Source: Rhizobium cauense
GTDB lineage: Bacteria; Pseudomonadota; Alphaproteobacteria; Rhizobiales; Rhizobiaceae
Reading direction: 5' to 3'
Assembly (NCBI RefSeq): GCF_019511525.1
Contig: NZ_JAEUAT010000016.1
Location: 62,001 to 126,000 of the forward strand
Length of the DNA: 64,000 nt
Part shown: positions 9,106 to 17,990 of the stretch, in pieces
Numbering within the stretch: the stretch's first letter is position 1
Layout: each line of letters begins with the position of its first letter
The notes under the pieces: generated by a model
Databases searched by the model: none
The model's input: the letters and a program-made list of their open reading frames with translations, nothing else
Told to the model about the DNA's origin: nothing
Translations under genes and position numbers: made by a program

Positions 9106-11451
9106 TCACGCAAAGGCAGCGGATGGCGCCACGGGCAGAACCAGCGTGAAACATGCACCGTCGCCTTCACTTTTCGTGCCAGCGTTGATGCATCCCCCGT
9201 GCGATTCAATAATCGTTCTACATATCGAAAGCCCCATCCCCATGCCGCTTTCCTTGGTTGTGAAGAAGTTTCTGAAGAGCTGCTGCAGGTCTGATGCTTT
9301 GATGCCGGGCCCATTATCCTCTACAGTGCAGAGCAACTTCTCGCGCTCAACAAGCTGCGTATGTATCGAAATTTCCGAAACCAGGGTCTGGTCGGCATGG
9401 GCCTGAAGCGAATTCATGATGAGATTAACGAAGACTTGATGAAGCTGGGTGCGGTCGCCGAGTATGGGCGGTATGCCGGGCGCGCTTGTATGGACAACCA
9501 CTGCGGATCGCGCCTCAATTTCGGTCCGGAGGAATAGTAGGGCTTCTTCGATCACTTCCGACAAAGACAGATAAACTTTCTCTGGAGCCTTTCGTGTCGC
9601 CGCCGCTCGGATTCGTGTGATAATTTCGGATGCTCGTCTAGCGTCTACGACCATTGAGTTCAAGGACTCGCGAACCTCGTCCAAGTCCGGGGGGGTACGA
9701 TTGATCCAGCGCAGACCGACGCCACCAGCCGTAGTAATTGCCGCCAAGGGTTGGTTCACTTCATGGGCGATGGATGCGGTTAGTTCGCCCAGAACTGACA
9801 GACGAGCCGCATGAGCATATTCGGCCTGGATTAGTTGCAGTCGCTCCTGCGCTTGTAGTCGCTCGGAGATGTCGATGACACCTATGAGACTGGTGTCAGG
9901 GCTACCTTCCTGCCCGACGCGCGCTGCTGTGAGAAGCGCATCAAGGATGCGGCCGTCGAGAGTCACTAGTTTCGTCTCCTCCTCGAAACTGCCGTGTCCT
10001 TGGTACCTTGAAATCATCGCGCGTCGAAAGGTCTTGGGGCTTGCACTCCAAACCTTCCCCACGGACTGCCCGATAAAATCTTGAGCATCTGTCCCGCCAA
10101 ATAAGGCCACAGCCCGGTCGTTTGCCTCTTCAAAGATCAATGATTCCATACAGGACCTAAGGAAGTCGGGGTTGGAGTCGAAGTAGCCATCCAAGTCCGT
10201 TATTCCCAACTTCGCGAGGTTTGCGAACTCTGTTACAATTCTACTCGCGTCGAGCTGGAACAGCGCTATGGGCATTCGATCAAACAGGTTGCGGTAACGT
10301 TGCTCACTCTTCTCGAGACGAGCATAGGCTTCTTTCTGCACTGATATATCCATGACCGCACCGACGAACTGTGGGATACCGCCGTTGCGTTCGGTGAAAG
10401 TCCCGACCACTTTAAGATGTTTGACGATACCGCCCTCAAGAAGTAGTCGGTGCTCAAAGTCAAAGCTCTCTTTCATGATCCGTGCCTGGTCAAGGAGATC
10501 TCGCACGCGCCCCTTGTCCTCTGGGTGCGTCTGTTGAACGATGAGACCGACCGACGGAATCACGGCACTAGATAAGCCAAAGATCCTGAAGGTCTCATCC
10601 GACCAAAATATTTCCCCGGTCAAAACGTTCCAACCGAAACTTCCCGTGTGGCTTAACCGTTGAGCTTCAGCAAGGTAAGCGGCTTGGCTCTGCCGAAGAT
10701 CGTCTTCGGCACGACGCTGCTCACTGATGTCGGTGTTGCTCTCCAACGTTCCGGACAAATGCCCTCGGTCGGGTTCTCGTTGGGACCACCGGCTCGCGAC
10801 AGTGACTTCTTTACCATCTTTAGTCGTGTGAACCAGTTCGCCCTCCCATCTGCTCGTGCGGCGAAGAATCTCCTCTATCTCTTTTAGAGGAGCGGGAAAG
10901 CGTGTCCGCAGGAGGTCGTGCGCCCTTCGGCCAACTGCCTCGCTATGCGACCAGCCGTAAAGTTCCTCAGCCGCTCTGTTCCAGTAGGTAATCCTATCGC
11001 CTGCATCTCGCACGAAGACAGCGTCATTGGTCAAATTTAACAACCTGCTTTGCTCGCGCTCAGCCGCGCCCAGACCGTGGACCAACCGAATTAAAGAACT
11101 CACCGCGAACGAGGACACCAGGAAAGCAGCTAGGGTGACAAGATCGTGTTCCGCATCAACGAGGAAGGTATGCAATGGCGTGACGAAAAAAAAATTCAGA
11201 AACCCAACCGCCACGACAGAGAAGATTACCGAAGAGCCGAGGCTATCCAATAGAGACAGGATCACGACAATGATTAGAAGCACGAATGCTGCTGTCGTGA
11301 AATTGAGACCAAGCCACGCGCACACAAGAGCGACGACCCCGAGCATCGCACTAGCGAATATCCATAGCGCGACAAGCCAACGATGCCGCTCGACACGCCA
11401 TGAGGCCAAAAGGGGCAGTGCGCGAAATCGCAGCAGATCGAACGTACTCAT
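9106..11451 (-). CDS. Membrane sensor histidine kinase with several PAS domains
   Basis: About 781 residues. The N-terminus has four hydrophobic helices resembling the KdpD-type DUF4118 region (FTTAAFVLLIIVVILSLLDS). Three or four PAS-like segments follow, beginning near RLLNLTNDAVFVRDAG, LSHTGSFGWNVLTGEIFWS and RYRNLFDRMPIALFQL. The transmitter has an H-box (SIAHEVNQPLAAI), N-box (VNLIMNSLQAHA), G1 (DNGPGI) and G2 (GMGMGLSICRTI), all intact. ATG at 11451 is preferred over TTG at 11481 because GGAGGG lies 7 bases upstream. It is convergent with its likely partner regulators at 8016 and 8728. No haem-ligand PAS signature could be confirmed, so the signal is unknown. Confidence 0.94.
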   Translation of the reverse strand: MSTFDLLRFRALPLLASWRVERHRWLVALWIFASAMLGVVALVCAWLGLNFTTAAFVLLIIVVILSLLDSLGSSVIFSVVAVGFLNFFFVTPLHTFLVDAEHDLVTLAAFLVSSFAVSSLIRLVHGLGAAEREQSRLLNLTNDAVFVRDAGDRITYWNRAAEELYGWSHSEAVGRRAHDLLRTRFPAPLKEIEEILRRTSRWEGELVHTTKDGKEVTVASRWSQREPDRGHLSGTLESNTDISEQRRAEDDLRQSQAAYLAEAQRLSHTGSFGWNVLTGEIFWSDETFRIFGLSSAVIPSVGLIVQQTHPEDKGRVRDLLDQARIMKESFDFEHRLLLEGGIVKHLKVVGTFTERNGGIPQFVGAVMDISVQKEAYARLEKSEQRYRNLFDRMPIALFQLDASRIVTEFANLAKLGITDLDGYFDSNPDFLRSCMESLIFEEANDRAVALFGGTDAQDFIGQSVGKVWSASPKTFRRAMISRYQGHGSFEEETKLVTLDGRILDALLTAARVGQEGSPDTSLIGVIDISERLQAQERLQLIQAEYAHAARLSVLGELTASIAHEVNQPLAAITTAGGVGLRWINRTPPDLDEVRESLNSMVVDARRASEIITRIRAAATRKAPEKVYLSLSEVIEEALLFLRTEIEARSAVVVHTSAPGIPPILGDRTQLHQVFVNLIMNSLQAHADQTLVSEISIHTQLVEREKLLCTVEDNGPGIKASDLQQLFRNFFTTKESGMGMGLSICRTIIESHGGCINAGTKSEGDGACFTLVLPVAPSAAFA

Positions 11452-11829
11452 GACGAGACCCTCCAACCCGGTCTGACGCAATTCGCTTTCCTCCCAAACC
11501 CACGCGTTTTAGGTCGTTTATCCGAATCCCTACCGGCTACCTATCAGTGGCACCAAGTCGGTGCACATTCGAGTTTAGTGTTGTGAATCCGTGTGAACGA
11601 CCCACGTCGGTCTACTCTGTCGTGAACCGAGGAAGCCCCCGCCCTTCACTGCGGGGAGACCCACTAGAAAGGGTTAGACGGGCAATACCTCCGGATAGGT
11701 GTGGACCAAAACGCTCGCCGCTATCTTCAGCAACCAGTTGCAAGCGGCGCATCGAATTCAAACGCTACGCGTCAGGACGACCGCACCGATCGAGCAATCA
11801 CTTAAATGATGCCAGGAGGGCTCGACACT
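11452..11829. other. Divergent intergenic region between kinase and oxalate decarboxylase
   Basis: No gene is supported. It holds a 6-bp hairpin, CCCCGC/GCGGGG (11637-11656), and ACCTCCGGATAGG (11687-11699), which recurs with one change at 42675-42687 before the second kinase gene. A TGGCAC at 11548 with a later GTGCA is wrongly spaced for a sigma-54 promoter. Confidence 0.4.
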
Positions 11830-13077
11830 ATGGACAGTGTTTCAAGACGCAAGGTTCTCGCGCTTGGTGCGCTTGGCGGTGCTGCGATCGTCACAACAAC
11901 CACAAACGCTGCCTCCTTCGGCAATCCTGATCGTCCGCCCGAAGGCGCAGTGAATGCTAACCCGGCCGGCCTCGCGGACCCGGGCCCCAAGAATCCGGCA
12001 CTGAGCGGACAGTTCCCTGCTTTCGAGAACCCTCCTGCGACTGACGTCGGAGACATGCAGCTCTTCTGGTCATCATTCAACAACGCGCCAAAGAGGATCC
12101 AGAGCGGCGGTTGGGCACGACAGGTCACCAAGGCTGATTTCGCGATTTCGGATGCGGTATCTGGTGTGAACATGCGGCTTGGACCGGGCGGCGTGAGAGA
12201 GATGCACTGGCATCGAGCCGCAGAGTGGGCGATCATGACGAACGGTCGCTGCCGAATAACGGTCCTTGACGCCAAAGGGCGGGCGTATGTGCAAGACGTC
12301 GGACCAGGTGACCTTTGGTACTTCCCGGCCGGCTTCCCCCACTCGCTACAGGGACTAGGCCCAGACGGGTGCGAGTTCGTGATCGTATTCGATGAGGGCG
12401 ATCAATCAGAGTACGGCACGCTTCTGCTTACCGACTGGATGGCTCATACCTCGCCGGAGCTCCTCGCAAAAAACTTTGGCATCCCCCAGGAAGCCTTCAA
12501 GTCAATACCTCTAAACGACCTGTGGATCTTCCAAGGCAAGGAGCCAGGACCGCTGTCCTCGGATCAGGAGGCTGTCGCATCGGCCGGTTTGCCGGAATAT
12601 CCCTTCACCTACCGACTCGGTGCCTCGACGCCGTTCAAGCAGAACGCATCTGGAACGCTGCATCTTGCCGATAGCAGCTCCTTCCTGGTCTCGAAGACGA
12701 TCGCTGCGGCGATAGAAACTATCAAGCCGGGCGCGGTCCGCGAAATGCACTGGCATCCTAACGCGGATGAGTGGCAGTACTGGCTAAAGGGGGAAGGTCG
12801 CATGACGGTCTTCGATGCAGGCCCGAGAAGCCAGACCGCCGACTTCCATGCAGGCGACATCGGCTACGTGAAAAAGAGCCAAGGCCACATCATTGAGAAC
12901 ACCGGGACCACCGATCTTCAGTTCGTCGCGGTCTTCAAGGTTGGCGAATATCAGGAGGTAGGACTGTCTTCTTGGCTGTCGCACACGCCGCCGTCGCTCG
13001 TCGCACAACATCTCAACATGAATCCGGAAGACATCGAGCGGATACCACGAGATCGGCCTGGAATAATGCCCGGATAA
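11830..13077 (+). CDS. oxdC: Oxalate decarboxylase, Tat-exported bicupin
   Basis: The 415-residue protein has two cupin domains. Cupin 1 has HWHRAAE (His126, His128, Glu132) and cupin 2 HWHPNADE (His307, His309, Glu314); each set binds Mn. Family enzymes convert oxalate to formate and CO2. The lid loop after cupin 1 reads SEYGT (193-197) where Bacillus OxdC has SENST; the catalytic glutamate is kept, which favours decarboxylase over oxidase. The N-terminus MDSVSRRKVLALGALGGAAI is a twin-arginine signal, so it is likely periplasmic. The start follows CCAGGAGG; an in-frame ATG at 11806 precedes that site. It heads a same-strand run of organic-acid genes. Confidence 0.94.
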   Translation: MDSVSRRKVLALGALGGAAIVTTTTNAASFGNPDRPPEGAVNANPAGLADPGPKNPALSGQFPAFENPPATDVGDMQLFWSSFNNAPKRIQSGGWARQVTKADFAISDAVSGVNMRLGPGGVREMHWHRAAEWAIMTNGRCRITVLDAKGRAYVQDVGPGDLWYFPAGFPHSLQGLGPDGCEFVIVFDEGDQSEYGTLLLTDWMAHTSPELLAKNFGIPQEAFKSIPLNDLWIFQGKEPGPLSSDQEAVASAGLPEYPFTYRLGASTPFKQNASGTLHLADSSSFLVSKTIAAAIETIKPGAVREMHWHPNADEWQYWLKGEGRMTVFDAGPRSQTADFHAGDIGYVKKSQGHIIENTGTTDLQFVAVFKVGEYQEVGLSSWLSHTPPSLVAQHLNMNPEDIERIPRDRPGIMPG

Positions 13078-13183
13078 TATTTGTCCGGCTCCGCCACCAG
13101 CAATTCCTCCGAGCACGTCTGTGCTCTCCATCGCCGCGATGTCCGGTTCTATCCGGCACCCCAACTGACACGGAGATATTGAG

Positions 13184-13981
13184 ATGCTTAATGGCTACAC
13201 CGTACCGCTAACCCCCGAGGGCAAGTCTTCGGCAACGCCCGCACCGCCCTGGCACTATTCCAGCGAGTGCATCGCAATCGAGTACTGGGCCGACCCGGCA
13301 GCCGTGGCCGCCTTGTTGCCGCCAGGCATGTCTCCTGACGTGGAATCTGCGGGTCGAGCTTTCTTTTGGTTCCTTGACTGGCAGTTCACGGGCTCCAACG
13401 ACGAGCATACTGATCCAGCGCGCTACCAATATCGCGAAGCGTTCGTCCTTGTCGAGGCCCGTCTCGACGATCGCCCTGTCAACTTCTGCCCCTATATTTT
13501 CGTCGACAATGACGCCGCGATCGCCCGTGGCTGGATTCAGGGCTATCCGAAGAAGCTCGGCAGCATCTTCCAGACTCGAAGCTTCTCCGCTCAAAGTCCG
13601 GCAGCCTGCCCTCTGGCGCCGGGTAGCCGGTTCGGAGCAAGCGTGGCCGCCCACGGAGAGCGAATGGCGACCGCGCGGATTCAGCTCGAAGAGAAAGTGG
13701 ACGCCGCGACGGTATTTAGCAGGGCCACAACGATCCGCCGCTACTTCCCGACTTTGACCGCGGGCAGGCAGGACAAACCCGCGGTGAACGAGCTGACCCT
13801 ATCGAAGATGGACAACCTCACCTTCTCAGACTTCTGGGCCGGCTCCGCGGAGCTGACCATTCCTGAAGTTCGAGGAGAAGACATGCACGCGCTAAAGCCA
13901 CTCAAGGTCGGGCGCGGTTACCGCTTCGGAATGGCCTATTCGGTCACCGATCTTCCCATTCTTAAAAACTACGTCGCCTGA
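13184..13981 (+). CDS. Acetoacetate decarboxylase family protein
   Basis: The 265-residue cytoplasmic protein matches the acetoacetate decarboxylase fold. It has GYPKKLGSI (Lys123-Lys124), the lysine pair that forms the Schiff base and lowers its pKa in ADC, and the beta-cone segment PVNFCPYIFVDND. Family members decarboxylate acetoacetate to acetone, but many bacterial homologues act on other keto acids. GGAG upstream fits the start. It lies between oxalate decarboxylase and pyruvate oxidase on the same strand, and an 11-bp hairpin follows its stop. Confidence 0.88.
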   Translation: MLNGYTVPLTPEGKSSATPAPPWHYSSECIAIEYWADPAAVAALLPPGMSPDVESAGRAFFWFLDWQFTGSNDEHTDPARYQYREAFVLVEARLDDRPVNFCPYIFVDNDAAIARGWIQGYPKKLGSIFQTRSFSAQSPAACPLAPGSRFGASVAAHGERMATARIQLEEKVDAATVFSRATTIRRYFPTLTAGRQDKPAVNELTLSKMDNLTFSDFWAGSAELTIPEVRGEDMHALKPLKVGRGYRFGMAYSVTDLPILKNYVA

Positions 13982-13991
13982 CTGTGTGCAA

Positions 13992-14021
13992 CTGGCTGGA
14001 CGGCCCCTTTCGTCCAGCCAG
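13992..14021 (+). terminator. Perfect 11-bp hairpin between the ADC-like gene and poxB
   Basis: CTGGCTGGACG pairs exactly with CGTCCAGCCAG around an 8-base loop. It starts 11 bases after the ADC-like stop and ends 28 bases before the poxB start. No U-run follows, so it may be a processing or stability element or an incomplete terminator rather than a classical intrinsic one. Confidence 0.6.
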
Positions 14022-14049
14022 CATTGAAACTCGAAGAGGATTGACTGGC

Positions 14050-15771
14050 ATGAGCAAAACCGCGGCTGATTACATGGCGCACACCCTTGCGGAAATGGGC
14101 GTCAAACGAATCTATGGCGTGGTTGGGGACTCCCTGAACGGTTTCAGCGATTCCTTGAGGCGCCTGAAAGCCATCGACTGGGTTCATGTCCGACATGAAG
14201 AAGGGGCAGCGTTCGCTGCGGCGGCCGAGGCACACCTGACCGGTGAGCTGGCTGTTTGTGCTGGGAGTTGCGGGCCGGGAAACCTCCATCTCATCAACGG
14301 TCTGTTCGACGCGCAACGTAGTTCCGTCCCGGTTCTGGCCATCGCCGCGCATATACCGAGCACGGAGATCGGCATCGACTATTTCCAGGCCACACATCCA
14401 GAGACGCTCTTCAAGGAGTGCGCTCACTATGTGGAACTGGTGAGCCACGCCGATCAACTACCCCAAATCTTGGCACGCGCTATCAGGGTTGCCGTCGGAC
14501 AAAAGGGCGTCGCCGTTGTCGTAATCCCCGGCGACGTAGCGCTGCAATCTCTTTCAGCTCCCATTCCCAAGTGGTTTGCGCCTGCAGACCCGGTCGTAAC
14601 TCCGACGGACGGTCAGCTCGAAAAACTCGCGGATCTCCTTAACAGTGGCAAGCGGGTAACGATGCTGTGTGGCGCAGGCTGCAAGGGAGCACACAGCGAG
14701 GTGGTCGAGCTCGCGGGCTTGTTGAAAGCGCCCATCGTCCACGCCTTGCGCGGCAAGGAATTTGTTGAGCACGACAACCCGTTCGACGTTGGAATGACGG
14801 GCTTCCTTGGATTCGCGTCGGGCTACTGGGCGATGAAGAATTGCGACACGCTACTTATGATTGGAACAGACTTTCCGTATCGGCAATTCCTTCCGTCGGA
14901 TGCGAAGATCGCTCAAATCGACATTCGGGCAGCGGCACTCGGGAACCGCTGCAATCTCGATGTGGGCATTCTTGGGTCGACGGGACCAACCCTTCGGTCG
15001 CTGATCCCAAGTATCAAAGCCAAGGTTGATACATCCCATCTCGATGACGCCCTCGCAGACTATCGGAAAGCTCGTTCGAATCTTGACGCACTCGCGGAGA
15101 ACGGACCGTCGACAAGATACATCCATCCGCAATATGTCAACCGGCTCGCCAGCGAACTTGCTGACGACGATGCGATATTTACCTGCGACGTGGGAACGCC
15201 GGTCGCATGGGCGGCACGCTACCTCAAGCTCAACGGGCGCCGTCGCCTGGTCGGCTCATTCAATCATGGATCCATGGCGAATGGGATGTTGCACGCTATC
15301 GGCGCCCAGGCTGCCTTCCCCGGCAGGCAGGTCATCTCGATGTCCGGTGACGGAGGTTTTTCGATGATGATGGGCGAGTTCGTCACGCTCATACAGCAGA
15401 AGCTACCTGTGAAGGTCATCATTCTAAACAATGGGACACTTGGGTTCGTCGAGATGGAAATGAAGGCATCGGGCTTTCTCGACACCGGATGTGAGTTGAT
15501 CAATCCCAATTTTGCATCCATGGCCGAAGCGATGGGCGTGAAGGGCATTCGTGTCGAATCTCCCCACGACCTGAAAGAGGCGATGCAGGAGGTCCTGGCC
15601 CATAACGGCCCTGCCCTTCTCGATGTCGTCAGCGCCCGACAGGAACTTGTCATGCCGCCCGCGACTACCATCGAAGACGCCCACAAGTTCGGGATGTTCA
15701 TGTTGCAAGCTGTGCTTGACGGCCGAGCGGGCGAAGTAATCGATCTCGCGAAGAAGAACCTGCTTCGCTAG
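14050..15771 (+). CDS. poxB: Pyruvate:ubiquinone oxidoreductase (pyruvate oxidase), ThDP-dependent
   Basis: The 573-residue protein is collinear with E. coli PoxB (572). It shows Glu50 in the thiamine activation site (HVRHEEGAAF), GSCGPGNLHLINGLFD, the FAD/middle domain, HALRGKEFVEHDNP and a C-terminal ThDP motif (GDGGFSMMMGEF to NNG). The end, VIDLAKKNLLR, resembles the membrane-binding tail of PoxB. It oxidises pyruvate to acetate and CO2 and passes electrons to ubiquinone at the inner membrane. The start MSKTAADYM follows AGAGGA. The ubiquinol made could be used by the cydAB oxidase 8 kb away. Confidence 0.94.
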   Translation: MSKTAADYMAHTLAEMGVKRIYGVVGDSLNGFSDSLRRLKAIDWVHVRHEEGAAFAAAAEAHLTGELAVCAGSCGPGNLHLINGLFDAQRSSVPVLAIAAHIPSTEIGIDYFQATHPETLFKECAHYVELVSHADQLPQILARAIRVAVGQKGVAVVVIPGDVALQSLSAPIPKWFAPADPVVTPTDGQLEKLADLLNSGKRVTMLCGAGCKGAHSEVVELAGLLKAPIVHALRGKEFVEHDNPFDVGMTGFLGFASGYWAMKNCDTLLMIGTDFPYRQFLPSDAKIAQIDIRAAALGNRCNLDVGILGSTGPTLRSLIPSIKAKVDTSHLDDALADYRKARSNLDALAENGPSTRYIHPQYVNRLASELADDDAIFTCDVGTPVAWAARYLKLNGRRRLVGSFNHGSMANGMLHAIGAQAAFPGRQVISMSGDGGFSMMMGEFVTLIQQKLPVKVIILNNGTLGFVEMEMKASGFLDTGCELINPNFASMAEAMGVKGIRVESPHDLKEAMQEVLAHNGPALLDVVSARQELVMPPATTIEDAHKFGMFMLQAVLDGRAGEVIDLAKKNLLR

Positions 15772-15807
15772 CCGGCCCCATCTGATGTTAGAAACCGGAG
15801 CTGCCGC

Positions 15808-16194
15808 ATGCCGCTGTATACGATCATGACGCAGAGGAACTCCCTCGACCAAGCTACGAAAGCTACTCTCGCGGAAGAATTAACCAACCTGCACGCAGAG
15901 TTTTCAGGAGTGCCAATCGAATGGGTGCACATCGTGTTCCAAGACTTCGAGCTAGGTAGCGGCTTCAGCGCGGGCGTGCCCGCACCCACCGTTAGCCTGA
16001 TGGCGAACATACGAAGTGGGCGAACAAGCGAGTACAAGCGCGATCTCCTGGTCCACATTTGGAAGCTTCTGCAAGCCGCCACCAACGCTGCTGATGATCA
16101 GATAGTTATCGGGCTACTGGAGGCGGACGCCAGCAATGCGATGGAGATGGGAAAGATCATGCCTGACGTTGTTCGAGCAACGGACGTGGGTTGA
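15808..16194 (+). CDS. 4-oxalocrotonate tautomerase-like protein
   Basis: The 128-residue protein starts MPLYTIMT, which leaves an N-terminal proline after Met removal, the catalytic base of the tautomerase superfamily. It is about twice the size of a short 4-OT subunit and matches the fused or long tautomerase branch (EFSGVPIEWVHIVFQDF). The true substrate is unknown. GGAG lies 7 bases upstream, 36 bases after poxB, so it is probably co-transcribed. Confidence 0.8.
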   Translation: MPLYTIMTQRNSLDQATKATLAEELTNLHAEFSGVPIEWVHIVFQDFELGSGFSAGVPAPTVSLMANIRSGRTSEYKRDLLVHIWKLLQAATNAADDQIVIGLLEADASNAMEMGKIMPDVVRATDVG

Positions 16195-16593
16195 AATTCG
16201 GCTATCCGGATTTTGACGTGGAAACGCGCTTTGTCTGCACATCCCCACGTTGAACTCTCAAAATCCGAACTGCTTCGTCCGGTCTCGCCGAGGTCGCCCG
16301 GGACACCAGTCCCGGCCTGCGGCGTCTGCGAAGGCGGACGACCGCATGCCCATGAGACTCAAGCGCCCCGTGGACATCGGAATCGCGATGGCCTTTCGGC
16401 ACGTCGGGATGCGGGCGGCGGTAGCCAATCTGCGCCGTCTACAACCATTGAGGTTGTGGCGTGTCGCCCTTCGCGCGCGCCGCTCCCACCCGACCACCCC
16501 AACGATGTACCGATACCACCCTTGTGGATAGTTGTTTGAAGAGCCGTCGCGGGCGATCACTTGGGCACCAGCGCAACATAGCAGGAGCCTCTC
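16195..16593. other. Gene-free stretch
   Basis: Short overlapping frames exist on both strands, but none has a recognisable sequence or a good ribosome-binding site. No strong hairpin or repeat was seen. Confidence 0.4.
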
Positions 16594-16941
16594 ATGAGCA
16601 TGATCGCATCCGCGGGCTCGACAAACTCTCATCACGAGAAGTTCCGCGCCGCAACGGCGCCCGTCAGACGGAGCGGAGGATTACTTATAGGCCTCTTCCC
16701 GGCAACCGTGGGACTCCTTGCAGGATGCACACCTAGAGCCAGCCCCTCCCTGCCCCTGTTCGGAGCCTTCTTCCCTTCCTGGCTTCTCTGCGCGGTCATT
16801 GGGGTTGTTGGGTCCGTTGTTGTGCGAGCCATCTTCGTGCGCTCCGGCATGGACGACCAGCTTCCGTTGCGCTCGATCGTGTACGTTTGCGTCGCGGCCA
16901 CGATCGCCTTCGGGGTGTCGCTTTTCGTATATGGGCGCTGA
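16594..16941 (+). CDS. YtcA-like small membrane lipoprotein
   Basis: The 115-residue protein has a lipobox (LLAGC) after a hydrophobic stretch, then two further membrane helices (LFGAFFPSWLLCAVIGVVGS and a C-terminal helix). This is the layout of YtcA, encoded with mdtN-mdtO in E. coli. AGGAG precedes the ATG. The segment ahead of the signal (about 28 residues) is unusually long for a lipoprotein, so a later start is possible. The next gene begins 2 bases after its stop. Confidence 0.75.
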   Translation: MSMIASAGSTNSHHEKFRAATAPVRRSGGLLIGLFPATVGLLAGCTPRASPSLPLFGAFFPSWLLCAVIGVVGSVVVRAIFVRSGMDDQLPLRSIVYVCVAATIAFGVSLFVYGR

Positions 16942-16943
16942 AC

Positions 16944-17990
16944 ATGGAAAACTCAGCGTACGCCAATAAGAAAAGCATCTTCGGGGTCGTTCTAACATGC
17001 GCCCTGATCGCTCCAGGCATCGCCTTAGGTTGGCTTTACTACCGGCACTCCGTGACAAATCCTCTCTCGGACGACGCCATACTGACGGCTGACACCGTCA
17101 ATGTCGCATCTCAGGTGACCGGTCAGATCATCCAACTCCCCGTGACCGAAAATCAGAAGGTCCAACGAGGAGACGTCCTTATAACTGTCGACCCGCTTCC
17201 CTACCAACTGGCGGTGGATCAGGCACAAGCTGACCTGCGCGTGGCCGAGGCGGCCAGAGATACCCAGGCTAGAAACATCGGTGGCCAGCAGTCCAGTGCT
17301 CAAGTCGCCACCGAACAGATCACACGAGCACAAGAAGATCTTGATCTTGCGGAGCAATCGCTGACCCGCCTCACCGCCCTCCTTCCATGCTGCGTTAGCA
17401 AGCAGCAAGTGGACAACGCCAGAACCGCGAGAGACAATGCCAAGATTGCGGTTGAGCAAGCGAAAAATCTGTCTGAAGCGGCGACAGTCGTCGTCAACAC
17501 CCTCGATTCCGCCAACGCCTCGGTACAAGCCAGTCAAGCTGCTCTTGCAATAGCCCGCCATAACCTGGCCTACACCACGATCCGAGCGTTTCACGATGGG
17601 CGAGTAGTCGGCGTCACCACATCGACAGGACAGGTCGTCGGGGCCGGACAACCCATCTTCACGCTGATAAACACTGAGAACTGGTACGCTTCCGCGTCGT
17701 TCTCTGAGGTCGAACTCGACAATATCAAAGTAGGAAGCTGTGCAACCGTCTATGTCCTCTCCGATCGATCGCGCCCCATCATGGGGAAGGTTGATGGGAT
17801 CGGATGGGGAGTGACATCTGACGAACTCGTCAATTCGCCACAGGCGCTACCCTCTGTCCCGAAGACCCTGAACTGGGTCAGGCTCGAACAGCGTTTCCCA
17901 GTTCGCATAAAACTGATCGACCCACCGGAGCAACTCACCCGCATCGGAGCTTCCGCAGTCGTGGTGGTGCATCATGACCAAAGCTGCTGA
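16944..17990 (+). CDS. mdtN: HlyD-family efflux adaptor, MdtN type
   Basis: The 348-residue protein has an N-terminal anchor helix (GVVLTCALIAPGIALGWLYY), a split lipoyl domain (VASQVTGQIIQLPVTENQKV, then TTIRAFHDGRVVGVT), a long alanine- and glutamine-rich hairpin and a barrel domain. It is the periplasmic adaptor of an FUSC/PET-type efflux system. The ATG is 2 bases after the ytcA-like stop, and the gene overlaps the pump gene by 17 bases. In E. coli MdtN works with MdtO and the outer-membrane factor MdtP; no mdtP is found here. Confidence 0.87.
   Translation: MENSAYANKKSIFGVVLTCALIAPGIALGWLYYRHSVTNPLSDDAILTADTVNVASQVTGQIIQLPVTENQKVQRGDVLITVDPLPYQLAVDQAQADLRVAEAARDTQARNIGGQQSSAQVATEQITRAQEDLDLAEQSLTRLTALLPCCVSKQQVDNARTARDNAKIAVEQAKNLSEAATVVVNTLDSANASVQASQAALAIARHNLAYTTIRAFHDGRVVGVTTSTGQVVGAGQPIFTLINTENWYASASFSEVELDNIKVGSCATVYVLSDRSRPIMGKVDGIGWGVTSDELVNSPQALPSVPKTLNWVRLEQRFPVRIKLIDPPEQLTRIGASAVVVVHHDQSC

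Noticed and set aside
11545..11565. TGGCAC followed by GTGCA, resembling a sigma-54 promoter before the oxalate decarboxylase gene.
   Set aside because: The spacing between the GG and GC elements is two bases too long for a -24/-12 promoter.
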